NCBI GenBank assembly: GCA_013694795.1
Contig: JACDBS010000010.1
Location: 1-12,357 of the forward strand
Direction of reading: 5' to 3'
DNA length: 12,357 bases
Origin: Chloroflexota bacterium
GTDB lineage: Bacteria > Chloroflexota > Limnocylindria > QHBO01
The notes under the pieces are model-generated. The model did not search any database. It was not told where the DNA came from and saw only the letters and a list, made by a program, of their open reading frames with translations. Numbering within the stretch: position 1 is the first letter of the stretch; each line of letters opens with the position of its first letter. Shown piece by piece: positions 1 to 6,008 of the stretch. Position numbers and translations under genes: made by a program.

Positions 1-639
1 GTCGAGACGGAGGATCGGCTGGAGCACTACCCGGTCGCGCTTGTCGGCCTGGCCTTCAGTGCCACGGCCGTGGCCTGGATCATCGGCGTGCTGATCGATG
101 CCACATTAGGTGGCGGTCGGGCGCTCAGCGGCGGCGACGTCTGGCGGCGTGAGCTGGCGGATTGGATACCGCTTGCGCTCATCGGCATTGCGGTCTGGAT
201 CTGGCGCTGGCGACGCGTCGGCGATCGATGGGCGGTCGACCCGGTCGGGGAGGCAGTATCCACCACGCGCCGCGCGATGCTGCTCATTGCTCTGGCTGCG
301 GGCGTCCTGGCGGGAATCGCCGCCGCCGGGCTCATCCTCTATCGCCTCTTCGGCAGCATCTTCGGCATCAGCCAGGTCGGCGACCCGGTCTCCGAGCTGA
401 GCAGGCCGGTCGGTGTCCTGCTGGTGGCGGTGGCCGTGGCGGCCTACCACGCGATTCAGCTGCGGCGCGATCAATCGATGCGGACGGACCTCGACGCGTC
501 ACGTGGAGAGCCCGTTGTTGCGGCGCGGATCAACCTCAGGCTCTCGGGGCCACCCGGAGCGGACCCTTCCGGGGTTGTCGCCACCTTGCGCCAGCAGCTT
601 CCACCCGGCTATGACCTCGAGGCGCTCGAGGAACGCTGA
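1..639 (+). CDS. DUF5671-type integral membrane protein, 5' partial
   Basis: The reading frame is open from base 1, so the true start lies upstream; 212 residues and the stop are present. Hydrophobic segments are visible at about residues 11-32, 54-68, 92-117 and 137-152 of the visible part, each bounded by Arg-rich turns (for example WRWRRVGDRW after the second). The alternation of a membrane helix, a charged connector with a STTRRA motif and a long alanine/glycine-rich helix is what I associate with the DUF5671 family, whose members are multi-pass membrane proteins of unknown function. The last 45 residues are soluble and end in a small alpha/beta-looking tail (RINLRLSG ... PPGYDLEALEER). 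A GTG at 70 could be taken as a start but would cut the first membrane helix, so I prefer the open 5' end. Function unknown; the family assignment is from memory of the pattern. Confidence 0.75.
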   Translation, partial: VETEDRLEHYPVALVGLAFSATAVAWIIGVLIDATLGGGRALSGGDVWRRELADWIPLALIGIAVWIWRWRRVGDRWAVDPVGEAVSTTRRAMLLIALAAGVLAGIAAAGLILYRLFGSIFGISQVGDPVSELSRPVGVLLVAVAVAAYHAIQLRRDQSMRTDLDASRGEPVVAARINLRLSGPPGADPSGVVATLRQQLPPGYDLEALEER

Positions 640-816
640 GGCCTCATGGGCCATCGCCGAAGGCGCGCTCGCACGCCGAGCATCGCAGCGAGATGGTCGA
701 GCCGGACGCCTCGGGAATCAATGCACGCTGGCACCGCGAGCGATCAATTGGGGGCTGGACGCAAGGTCCGCAGCAAGGTTCAATAAGTAGGCTTCCGCCA
801 CACCGTAACGAGCGAT

Positions 817-820
817 GAGG
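817..820 (+). promoter_or_regulatory. Shine-Dalgarno GAGG for the secreted protein gene
   Basis: GAGG lies 7 nt before the ATG at 828. It supports that start over the overlapping ATG at 815, which is in another frame. Confidence 0.6.
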
Positions 821-827
821 AATACCG

Positions 828-1322
828 ATGAGCCGAGGCCCTCGGATTGCATTGCTGGCAGCCGCCGCGCTGCTCGTGGTGGTGGCCGGCACGGTGCTCG
901 CGACGCGCGCGCCCGACGTCGCCGACGAGCCGAGCCAGTTGACCCAGGATGGGGACGACACCCCGCCGACCGCCGAAGAGCTCGCGCATGCGGCCGAACG
1001 GCTTCGCCTGAGCAACGTCACCGTGAACGACGCCGAATTGGCCAACCTGGCAACGCGCTATGGCCTGGGCGGCGCCGTGCGAGTTATTGCCTGGGCCGCC
1101 GCCGATGCTGGCGACGAGTGGACTGTCGCGACGATCACCGAATTACGCGACAGCGGTGGCACCGAGGGCACCGGCATGGGCTGGGGAAGGATCGCCAAGG
1201 ACCTTGGCGTGCATCCCGGTATCGGCTCGATCATGGGCAACGGCGGCGGCCACGGTCGCGTGAATGCCCCCGGCCAGGAGAAGGACCGCGGCGGCGACGA
1301 GGGCGACGCGTCCGGCGGTTGA
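828..1322 (+). CDS. small secreted or membrane-anchored protein with GWGxIAK-LGVHPG motif
   Basis: A 164-residue protein. It starts with a typical export signal: two arginines, then a hydrophobic core at residues 7-24 (ALLAAAALLVVVAGTVL), then ATRA, after which cleavage is plausible. There is no lipobox cysteine, so it is either secreted or anchored by an uncleaved signal. Residues 29-50 are an acidic/proline linker. Residues 52-110 look helical, with LATRYGLGGAVRVIAWA and ITELRDSG. Residues 116-138 hold the striking part, MGWGRIAKDLGVHPGIGSIM, followed by a glycine/charged tail. I recall similar GWG-x-IA-x-x-LG segments in uncharacterised exported proteins of Chloroflexota and Actinomycetota; no function is established to my knowledge. 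The start is supported by GAGG 7 nt upstream. It lies 188 bp after the previous gene and 104 bp before the kinase gene, on the same strand. Confidence 0.75.
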   Translation: MSRGPRIALLAAAALLVVVAGTVLATRAPDVADEPSQLTQDGDDTPPTAEELAHAAERLRLSNVTVNDAELANLATRYGLGGAVRVIAWAAADAGDEWTVATITELRDSGGTEGTGMGWGRIAKDLGVHPGIGSIMGNGGGHGRVNAPGQEKDRGGDEGDASGG

Positions 1323-1426
1323 GCCATCGGCCTTTCCTGCCTCCTCCGTCGGAGCTCTGACCCGCGGCGTTGGCACCATCCGTGCAAAAGGGGCGCCCGA
1401 CCGAGTTCGTTCAGGCTGCACAGATC

Positions 1427-2959
1427 ATGGTCCGAGAGAAGTGGCGGGCGGGCTTCACCCGCAACAGCGACATCGAGTTCCGAGAACTGCTTGAGCGGCT
1501 GCCGGCTGCTGCGTACACGACCGACGCCGACGGGCTGATCACCTGGTTCAACCAGTACGCGGTCGACGTGTGGGGCCGCGAGCCCCGACTGAACGATCCG
1601 GAGGATCGGTTCTGCGGCTCCTTCCGCCTCTTCCACATCGACGGCGAGCCGATGCAGCACGCCGAATGCTGGATGGGCCTGGCGCTACGCGACCGACATG
1701 CATACAACGGCCACGAAGTGGTCATCGAGCGCCAGGACGGAAGCCGTCGCGTTGCGCTCGCCCACGCGAACCCGATCTTCGACGGCGATGTCCTGGTGGG
1801 CGCCGTCAACGTCCTGATGGACATCACCGATCGAAAGCATGCCGAGCTCGAGCTGCAGGAGGCCAGCGAGGCCAAGACCCGCTTCCTGGCCGTCCTCGCG
1901 CACGAGTTGCGCAACCCGCTGGCGCCCATGCGAAACGCGTTCGAGCTGATGCAGCGCGGTGGCGATGAGCCCGCCGTGCAGCGAGCGCACGCCACCCTCG
2001 ACCGCCAGCTCAGGCATCTGACGCGCATCGTGGACGACCTGCTCGACGTGGCGCGCATCACGCGGGGCAGCCTCGAGCTGAGGCGATCGCGGGTCCAGCT
2101 CGCGCCGATCCTGAGCCAGGCGGCGGAAACGGCGCGACCTCTCATCGAACCCAAGGGCCAGCGCCTGGAGGTCCATATCCCCGGAGAGCCGATCGTTGTC
2201 GACGGCGATCCCGTCCGCCTGGCCCAGCTGATCGGGAATCTGCTGGCCAATGCGTCGAAGTACAGCGACGCCGGCAAGAACATCGACCTCCGTGTCGAGC
2301 GGATGGGCAGCGATGTCATCGTCTCGGTCCTCGACGAGGGAATTGGCATTCCGGCCGAGGCTCTGCCAACGATCTTCGAGATGTTCTCGAGCGGGACGGC
2401 ATCCTCGTCGCAAGATGGTCTTGGGGTTGGCCTGACGCTGGCCCGTCAGCTGGCCGAGATGCACGGCGGGTTCATTGAGGTGCGCAGCGCCGGCGCCGGA
2501 GCGGGCAGTGAGTTCCGTGTTCACCTGCCTGCCGTGCTGGACATGCGGGAGCCGGCGGTGACGGGTCCGGCCGAGCCGCAGCGCACGCGGGCTCCCACCG
2601 GGCGCCGCGTGCTCGTGGTGGACGACAACCGCGACGCTGCAAACTCTCTCTCCGAGCTTCTCAGGGTCGACGGATACGAGACGCGTGTCGCCCACGACGG
2701 TGCCGCAGCGGTGGAGTTGGCGGAGTCGTGGGGGCCCGAAGTGATCCTGCTCGACATCGGACTGCCTCGGCTGGACGGCTACGAGGCGGCGCGCCGCATC
2801 CGGGCGCTGGAGCGAGGTAGCGAGATCAGGCTCATCGCGGTGACCGGCTGGGGCCAGGCCGAAGACCGCGCAAAGTCGGCCGCGGCGGGCTTCGATCATC
2901 ATCTCGTGAAGCCGGTCGACCTCCCTACCTTGTCGGAGCTATTCCAGCCCATCGTCTGA
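1427..2959 (+). CDS. hybrid sensor histidine kinase (PAS-HisKA-HATPase-REC)
   Basis: A soluble 510-residue hybrid kinase with no membrane segment, so it senses a cytoplasmic signal. A PAS domain occupies about residues 15-135 (LPAAAYTTDADGLITWFNQ, ending in the usual DITDRKHAE). HisKA follows, with the H-box FLAVLAHELRNPL and phospho-acceptor His159. The HATPase domain shows an N-box NLLANASKY (Asn275), G1 DEGIGIP, F-box FEMF and G2 DGLGVGLTLA. The C-terminal receiver (about residues 392-507) has the acidic pair Asp399/Asp400, phospho-acceptor Asp443 in LLDIGLP and Lys495 in LVKPVDLP. There is no DNA-binding or enzymatic output domain, so phosphate probably passes to another protein encoded elsewhere. 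The start is uncertain: no good ribosome site is seen. ATG 1427 is chosen, but in-frame TTG 1370 or GTG 1382 would add 19 or 15 residues. The DinB gene follows 8 nt downstream. Confidence 0.9.
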   Translation: MVREKWRAGFTRNSDIEFRELLERLPAAAYTTDADGLITWFNQYAVDVWGREPRLNDPEDRFCGSFRLFHIDGEPMQHAECWMGLALRDRHAYNGHEVVIERQDGSRRVALAHANPIFDGDVLVGAVNVLMDITDRKHAELELQEASEAKTRFLAVLAHELRNPLAPMRNAFELMQRGGDEPAVQRAHATLDRQLRHLTRIVDDLLDVARITRGSLELRRSRVQLAPILSQAAETARPLIEPKGQRLEVHIPGEPIVVDGDPVRLAQLIGNLLANASKYSDAGKNIDLRVERMGSDVIVSVLDEGIGIPAEALPTIFEMFSSGTASSSQDGLGVGLTLARQLAEMHGGFIEVRSAGAGAGSEFRVHLPAVLDMREPAVTGPAEPQRTRAPTGRRVLVVDDNRDAANSLSELLRVDGYETRVAHDGAAAVELAESWGPEVILLDIGLPRLDGYEAARRIRALERGSEIRLIAVTGWGQAEDRAKSAAAGFDHHLVKPVDLPTLSELFQPIV

Positions 2960-2961
2960 GG
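2957..2961 (+). promoter_or_regulatory. Shine-Dalgarno TGAGG overlapping the kinase stop codon
   Basis: The kinase stop TGA (2957-2959) is itself the first part of TGAGG, placed 6 nt before the DinB ATG at 2968. A ribosome terminating on the kinase would sit on the next gene's binding site, so translational coupling is likely (inference). Confidence 0.6.
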
Positions 2962-2967
2962 CACCGA

Positions 2968-3453
2968 ATGGACCGAACCCAGCTTCTTGACCGATTCCGC
3001 GGCGGCTTCGCCGATGTGCAGGCCGCAGTCGCCGGGATCACCGATGCCGAGCTCGACCAGGCCGCGCCCGACGGCGGCTGGACCCCGCGTCAGGTGCTTC
3101 ACCACCTGGCCGACTCGGAGACGATCGCCTATGTGCGGCTGCGCCGGCTGATCGCCGAGGACGAGCCGACCATCGTTGGCTATGACGAACCTGAGTACGC
3201 CCGTCGCCTTCACTACGAGCGCCCGGTCGACGCCTCTCTCGCGGTGCTGGCCGCCGTGCGCGCCGCCAGCCTGGGTCTGCTGGAGGCGCTCTCGCCGGCT
3301 GAATGGGAGCGGCGCGGGACCCACACGGAGTCGGGACCGTACTCGGTGGATGACTGGCTGGGCATCTACGCGGAACATCCGTACGACCACGCCAACCAGA
3401 TCGGAGTGGCACGCGGAGGCGGCCGAGTCCCTAGCCGGGCCAGCGCTCGCTGA
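2968..3453 (+). CDS. DinB-superfamily protein (DinB_2-like, putative metal-dependent)
   Basis: A 161-residue protein with the four-helix DinB/YfiT layout. Helix 1 is MDRTQLLDRFRGGFADVQAA. The early histidines sit in WTPRQVLHHLADSE (His45/His46). The last helix carries YAEHPYDHANQI (His137 and His141). One early plus two late histidines is the metal-binding triad of this superfamily, so metal binding is likely preserved. Family members include mycothiol- or bacillithiol-dependent transferases and damage-induced proteins of unknown activity; the specific reaction cannot be read from the sequence. The gene starts 8 nt after the kinase stop and is probably cotranscribed with it. The last 12 residues (rich in Arg, Gly and Ser) are not conserved-looking. 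They are encoded in the 23 bp that overlap the convergent nitroreductase gene plus a little upstream. Confidence 0.85.
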   Translation: MDRTQLLDRFRGGFADVQAAVAGITDAELDQAAPDGGWTPRQVLHHLADSETIAYVRLRRLIAEDEPTIVGYDEPEYARRLHYERPVDASLAVLAAVRAASLGLLEALSPAEWERRGTHTESGPYSVDDWLGIYAEHPYDHANQIGVARGGGRVPSRASAR

Positions 3454-3973
3454 AGACAGTCTCCTCGCGTGGGAGCCGCGCCTCGCCGGGCGCCGACTTC
3501 GGCTTGCGGGCGGCATCGGTGGGATGACCGATGGCGACGACCGTCCGCACGAACCGATCCTGTGGCAGGCCCAGCAGCCCAGCCACGGCGGGGCGTACCT
3601 CGGAGCGGATCCAGGCGATTCCCGCCGCCAGGTCGAGGAGTGAGGCCGCGATGAGCATGCGCTCCGCGGCACGGCCCTCGTCATAGCCGTGCACCACGCG
3701 CCTGCCAGGCTCCGTCGGGAGCGCGATCGCGATCGCCGCTCGGGCCGTCGCCAGTGAGCGCGTCTGCGGCAGCCCGGCCTCGGCGAGGGCGCGCAGCGTG
3801 GCCGGCTCGCGGATCACGATGAAGCGCCATGGCTGCGAGTTGCGGCTCGATCCGGACCAGCGAGCCGCATCCGCGACCGCGTCGAGCGCGGCGGGGTCGA
3901 CGGGCGCATCCGTGAACTCGCGCACCTGGCGCACGCGCAGGAGCGGTCGGACGTCCTCGGCGGCATCTGTCAT
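3431..3973 (-). CDS. nitroreductase-family FMN-dependent oxidoreductase
   Basis: A 180-residue protein with nitroreductase-fold hallmarks. Near the N-terminus is RVRQVREF, the usual Arg-rich FMN phosphate-binding strand. SSRNSQPWRFIVI at residues 42-54 matches the family's N-x-QPW flavin motif. The central helix ERMLIAASLLDLAAGIAWI is typical, as is VVAIGHPTDAARKPK near the end, which corresponds to the family's GYP...K segment. It is shorter than classical 200-220 residue NfsB-type enzymes and lacks an obvious lid insertion. It probably uses NAD(P)H to reduce nitro compounds, quinones or enones; the substrate is unknown. An ORF extends 30 codons upstream, but that part is low-complexity and would cross the divergent promoter region, so ATG 3973 is chosen. 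That ATG has a TACCCT element 6 nt upstream and no ribosome site, which suggests a leaderless mRNA. The stop overlaps the convergent DinB gene by 23 bp. Confidence 0.88.
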   Translation of the reverse strand: MTDAAEDVRPLLRVRQVREFTDAPVDPAALDAVADAARWSGSSRNSQPWRFIVIREPATLRALAEAGLPQTRSLATARAAIAIALPTEPGRRVVHGYDEGRAAERMLIAASLLDLAAGIAWIRSEVRPAVAGLLGLPQDRFVRTVVAIGHPTDAARKPKSAPGEARLPREETVFSERWPG

Positions 3974-3996
3974 GCGTGCAGGGTAGCCTTTACGAT
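3967..3996 (+). promoter_or_regulatory. putative promoter of the TfoX-like remnant (CTGTCA / TACGAT)
   Basis: CTGTCA (3967-3972, four of six matches to TTGACA) and TACGAT (3991-3996, TANNNT) are separated by 18 nt. Transcription would start near 4003, giving a leader of about 33 nt before the ATG at 4036. The -10 lies back to back with the divergent nitroreductase element, so the two promoters interleave. Confidence 0.4.
3974..3985 (-). promoter_or_regulatory. putative leaderless -10 element (TACCCT) of the nitroreductase gene
   Basis: On the minus strand TACCCT (3985-3980) fits TANNNT and is followed by 6 nt and then the ATG at 3973. With normal -10 to start-site spacing, transcription would begin at or next to the A of ATG. 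No clear -35 is seen. Inferred from pattern only. Confidence 0.45.
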
Positions 3997-4020
3997 GCCG
4001 ATGCGGACCGCGCACCGTCG

Positions 4021-4026
4021 AGGAGG
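4021..4026 (+). promoter_or_regulatory. strong Shine-Dalgarno AGGAGG for the TfoX-like gene
   Basis: A full AGGAGG stands 9 nt before the ATG at 4036. It is the best ribosome site in the window and fixes this start over upstream in-frame codons. Confidence 0.7.
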
Positions 4027-4035
4027 CGATCGACC

Positions 4036-4254
4036 ATGAAATCGGACCCGTGGCGGAAGTCATCTGACGAGTTGAAGGAGCGCTTCGCGGCGGCGGTCGC
4101 CGGTATCGACGGCCTGGAGCAACGCAAGATGTTCGGGTACCCTGCCGGGTTCATCAGCGGGAACGCCCCAGACTCGCTGACACAACCGAAGGTCCGACGG
4201 GCGGCTACTGCGTCGTGCGGCGGTTGTAGAGCCACAGGCCGAGCGGGAAACTGA
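4036..4254 (+). pseudogene. truncated TfoX N-terminal-domain-like gene
   Basis: The first 43 codons encode a recognisable TfoX-N-type start: DELKERFAAAVAGIDGLEQ, then RKMFGYPAGFISGN. Family members of this kind usually run to roughly 100-120 residues, with a strand after the GN turn (commonly beginning with Met-Phe) and a C-terminal helical half. Here, after Asn43 (codon 4162-4164), the reading frame continues as APDSLTQPKVRRAATASCGG and ends at 4254, with nothing family-like. I also see no continuation of the fold in the other two frames, so a simple frameshift does not explain it. The 3' end runs 50 bp into the convergent permease gene. A deletion joining the 5' half of this gene to the region next to the permease stop is the simplest reading. 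The promoter and ribosome site look intact, so a short 72-residue product may still be made. The role of TfoX-N proteins outside competence regulation is unclear. Confidence 0.6.
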
Positions 4255-4993
4255 CCACGAGGATCGCCACCGACCAGATCACGGACGGCAGCTCGGCCGC
4301 GTACAGGTTCGTGCCGAGAGTCAGGTCGCGCACGGCGTTGACGACCAGCGTCATCGGCTGGTTCTCGGCGAAGATGCGCATCCAACCGGGCATGGTGTCG
4401 GTGGGGACGAACGCGCTGCTGACGAAGGTGAGCGGGAAGACTGCCGCGAAGATGATGCCCTGGAGCGCCTCCGGGGTACGCACCAGGGCTCCCGCCGCCA
4501 CGCCGACCCAGGAGAGCGCGAAGCCGAACAGCAGCATGATCGCGACCGCGGCCAGGTTGCCACCGATGCCGCCTTCGGGCCGGAAGCCGACGAGCATGCC
4601 GACGACCCACATGATGGCGATGGCCAACGTGGCGCGCATGAGATCGGTCAGGGTTCGACCGGTAAGGACCGACGATTGCGACATCGGCAGCGAGCGAAAG
4701 CGGTCGATCATGCCCTTCTGGAGGTCGTTGGCAAGCAGGACCCCGGTGTATATGCCGGCGAACGCCACCGTCTGGACGAAGATGCCGGCCATGAGGAAGT
4801 TGATGTAGGAGGCGTCCTGACCGCCCTCGCTGCCGACACTGATGGCTCCGCCGAAGACGAAGCTGAAGAGCAGCACGAACATGATCGGGCTGAGCGTCAC
4901 GTCGAGCAGCAGCTCAGGCGTGCGCTTGATATGAATGAGGTTGCGCCTGACCATCTCCCACGAGTCGCGTAGCCACCAGCCGAGGCCAATCAT
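4205..4993 (-). CDS. DrrB-type ABC-2 transporter permease
   Basis: A 262-residue ABC-2 permease, the usual length for DrrB-like subunits. The cytoplasmic N-terminus (WLRDSWEMVRRNLIHIKRTP) is followed by about six membrane segments: LLDVTLSPIMFVLLFSFVFG; a segment around FLMAGIFVQTVAFAGIYTGV; LAIAIMWVVGMLVGF; LAAVAIMLLFGFALSWVGVA; a segment around GIIFAAVFPLTFVSSAFVP; and VIWSVAILVVSFPLGLWLY at the end. The charged loop GMIDRFRSLPMSQSSVLTGR, which contacts the ATPase in this family, is well preserved. Its ATG overlaps the stop of the upstream ATPase gene as ATGA, so the two are an operon and probably translationally coupled. DrrB partners export drugs, lipids or antibiotics; the substrate here cannot be told. 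The stop codon lies within the 3' end of the truncated TfoX-like frame. Confidence 0.93.
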   Translation of the reverse strand: MIGLGWWLRDSWEMVRRNLIHIKRTPELLLDVTLSPIMFVLLFSFVFGGAISVGSEGGQDASYINFLMAGIFVQTVAFAGIYTGVLLANDLQKGMIDRFRSLPMSQSSVLTGRTLTDLMRATLAIAIMWVVGMLVGFRPEGGIGGNLAAVAIMLLFGFALSWVGVAAGALVRTPEALQGIIFAAVFPLTFVSSAFVPTDTMPGWMRIFAENQPMTLVVNAVRDLTLGTNLYAAELPSVIWSVAILVVSFPLGLWLYNRRTTQ

Positions 4994-5955
4994 TGGGTGA
5001 TCTCCGGGGTCTCCTCGGCGGGGCGACCGGTGAGCGACAGGAAGACCTCGTCCAGGGTGGGGCGACGGAAGCCGATGTCGTCGACGTGGACGCCGGCGCT
5101 GTCCAGCTCACGGATGGCCCGGGTCAGGACTCCATCGTGCGAGGCAACCGCGACGCTCACGCGACGGTCGTCCTCATCGACGCGGGCCGGTCCTTCGCCG
5201 AGCGCCTCCAGCACGCGCCGCGCCGCTGCCAGCCCTGGGGTGTCGCTGACGATGACTTCCAGGCGTTCGCCGCCGACCTGGCGCTTGAGCTCATCGGCCG
5301 TCCCGCGCGCGATCACCCGTCCGTGGTCGATCACCGCGATGTCGTCGGCCAGGCGATCCGCCTCCTCCAGGTACTGGGTGGTCATGAGCACCGTCGTGCC
5401 ACCGCGCGCGAGGTCGGCGATGAGGTCCCACATCGAGAGGCGGCCCTTGGGGTCAAGGCCGGTGGTCGGCTCGTCCAGGAAGATGACCGGCGGCTGGGCC
5501 ATGAGCGCCGCCCCCAGGTCCAGCCGACGGCGCATCCCGCCGGAGTACGTCTTCACCGTCCGGTCGGCGGCATCGGTCAGCTCGAAGTGCGCGAGCAGGT
5601 CGTCCGCCCGCTTCTTCGCGGCCGCGGCGTCCACCCGGTACAGGCGCCCCACCATCTGGAGGTTCTCGCGGCCAGTGAGGATCTCGTCCAGAGCGGCGTA
5701 CTGGCCCGCCACGCCGATCTTGGCTCGCACCTCCGCCGGGTGACGCAGGACGTCGATGCCGGCCACGGTGGCGCTGCCGCTGTCGGGGCGCGTGAGCGTG
5801 GTGAGGATGCGCACCGCGGTGGTCTTGCCGGCGCCGTTCGGGCCGAGCATGCAGAGGATCGTGCCCTCCTTGACGTCGAAGTCCAGGCCGGCCAGGGCAT
5901 GCGTTTCGCCGAAGGATTTGTGAAGGCCGACGGCCTCGATCATGGCTCGGGTCAT
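4990..5955 (-). CDS. DrrA-type ABC transporter ATP-binding protein
   Basis: A 321-residue ATPase with all ABC motifs. Walker A is GPNGAGKTT (residues 38-46, Lys44). The Q-loop Gln85 is in GVAGQYAALDE. The signature is YSGGM (137-141). Walker B is VIFLDEP, with catalytic Glu162, and the D-loop is TGLD. At the H-loop position the sequence reads TTQYLEEAD, with Gln194 instead of His; I recall this as normal for DrrA-like daunorubicin-resistance ATPases. The C-terminal extension ends with LDEVFLSLTG (301-310), a conserved DrrA C-terminal motif. The start at 5955 is chosen over one 20 codons upstream because that stretch is unlike the family and would overlap the divergent asparaginase start. TAGCCT, 8 nt before the ATG, fits a leaderless promoter. 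ATG 5943 is a possible alternative. It works with the downstream permease as an exporter. Confidence 0.93.
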   Translation of the reverse strand: MTRAMIEAVGLHKSFGETHALAGLDFDVKEGTILCMLGPNGAGKTTAVRILTTLTRPDSGSATVAGIDVLRHPAEVRAKIGVAGQYAALDEILTGRENLQMVGRLYRVDAAAAKKRADDLLAHFELTDAADRTVKTYSGGMRRRLDLGAALMAQPPVIFLDEPTTGLDPKGRLSMWDLIADLARGGTTVLMTTQYLEEADRLADDIAVIDHGRVIARGTADELKRQVGGERLEVIVSDTPGLAAARRVLEALGEGPARVDEDDRRVSVAVASHDGVLTRAIRELDSAGVHVDDIGFRRPTLDEVFLSLTGRPAEETPEITQ

Positions 5956-5969
5956 GGGCTCGCAGGCTA
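5956..5969 (-). promoter_or_regulatory. putative leaderless -10 element (TAGCCT) of the exporter operon
   Basis: TAGCCT on the minus strand (5969-5964) is preceded by GGGG and followed by 8 nt and the ATG at 5955. There is no ribosome site between the element and the start. It is inferred by analogy with the similar layouts at 3980 and 5997. Confidence 0.4.
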
Positions 5970-5996
5970 CCCCGATTTCGCCGGCGGCGCTCGGCG

Positions 5997-6008
5997 TACG
6001 ATCGACCG
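5997..6008 (+). promoter_or_regulatory. putative leaderless -10 element (TACGAT) of the asparaginase gene
   Basis: TACGAT (5997-6002) is followed by exactly 6 nt and then the ATG at 6009, with no purine-rich ribosome site. This is the same geometry as the nitroreductase start. The whole divergent region between the exporter and asparaginase genes is only 53 bp. Confidence 0.45.

Noticed and set aside
750..790. Cyclic-di-GMP (GEMM-type) riboswitch suggested by GGACGCAAGG
   Set aside because: Only the GGACGCAA fragment resembles the motif; the conserved GGGCAAACC part and the second stem are absent.
1341..1354. Terminator hairpin after the secreted protein gene (CTCC-GTC-GGAG)
   Set aside because: The stem is 4 bp with a 3 nt loop and no T-tract, too weak to call.
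3974..4063. 30-codon upstream extension of the nitroreductase
   Set aside because: The extension is low-complexity, would cover the divergent promoter region, and the flavin-binding start fits the ATG at 3973.
4165..4204. Intrinsic terminator between the TfoX-like remnant and the permease
   Set aside because: The best hairpin (ACC-TTC-GGT) has only three base pairs, and there is no T-run on either strand.
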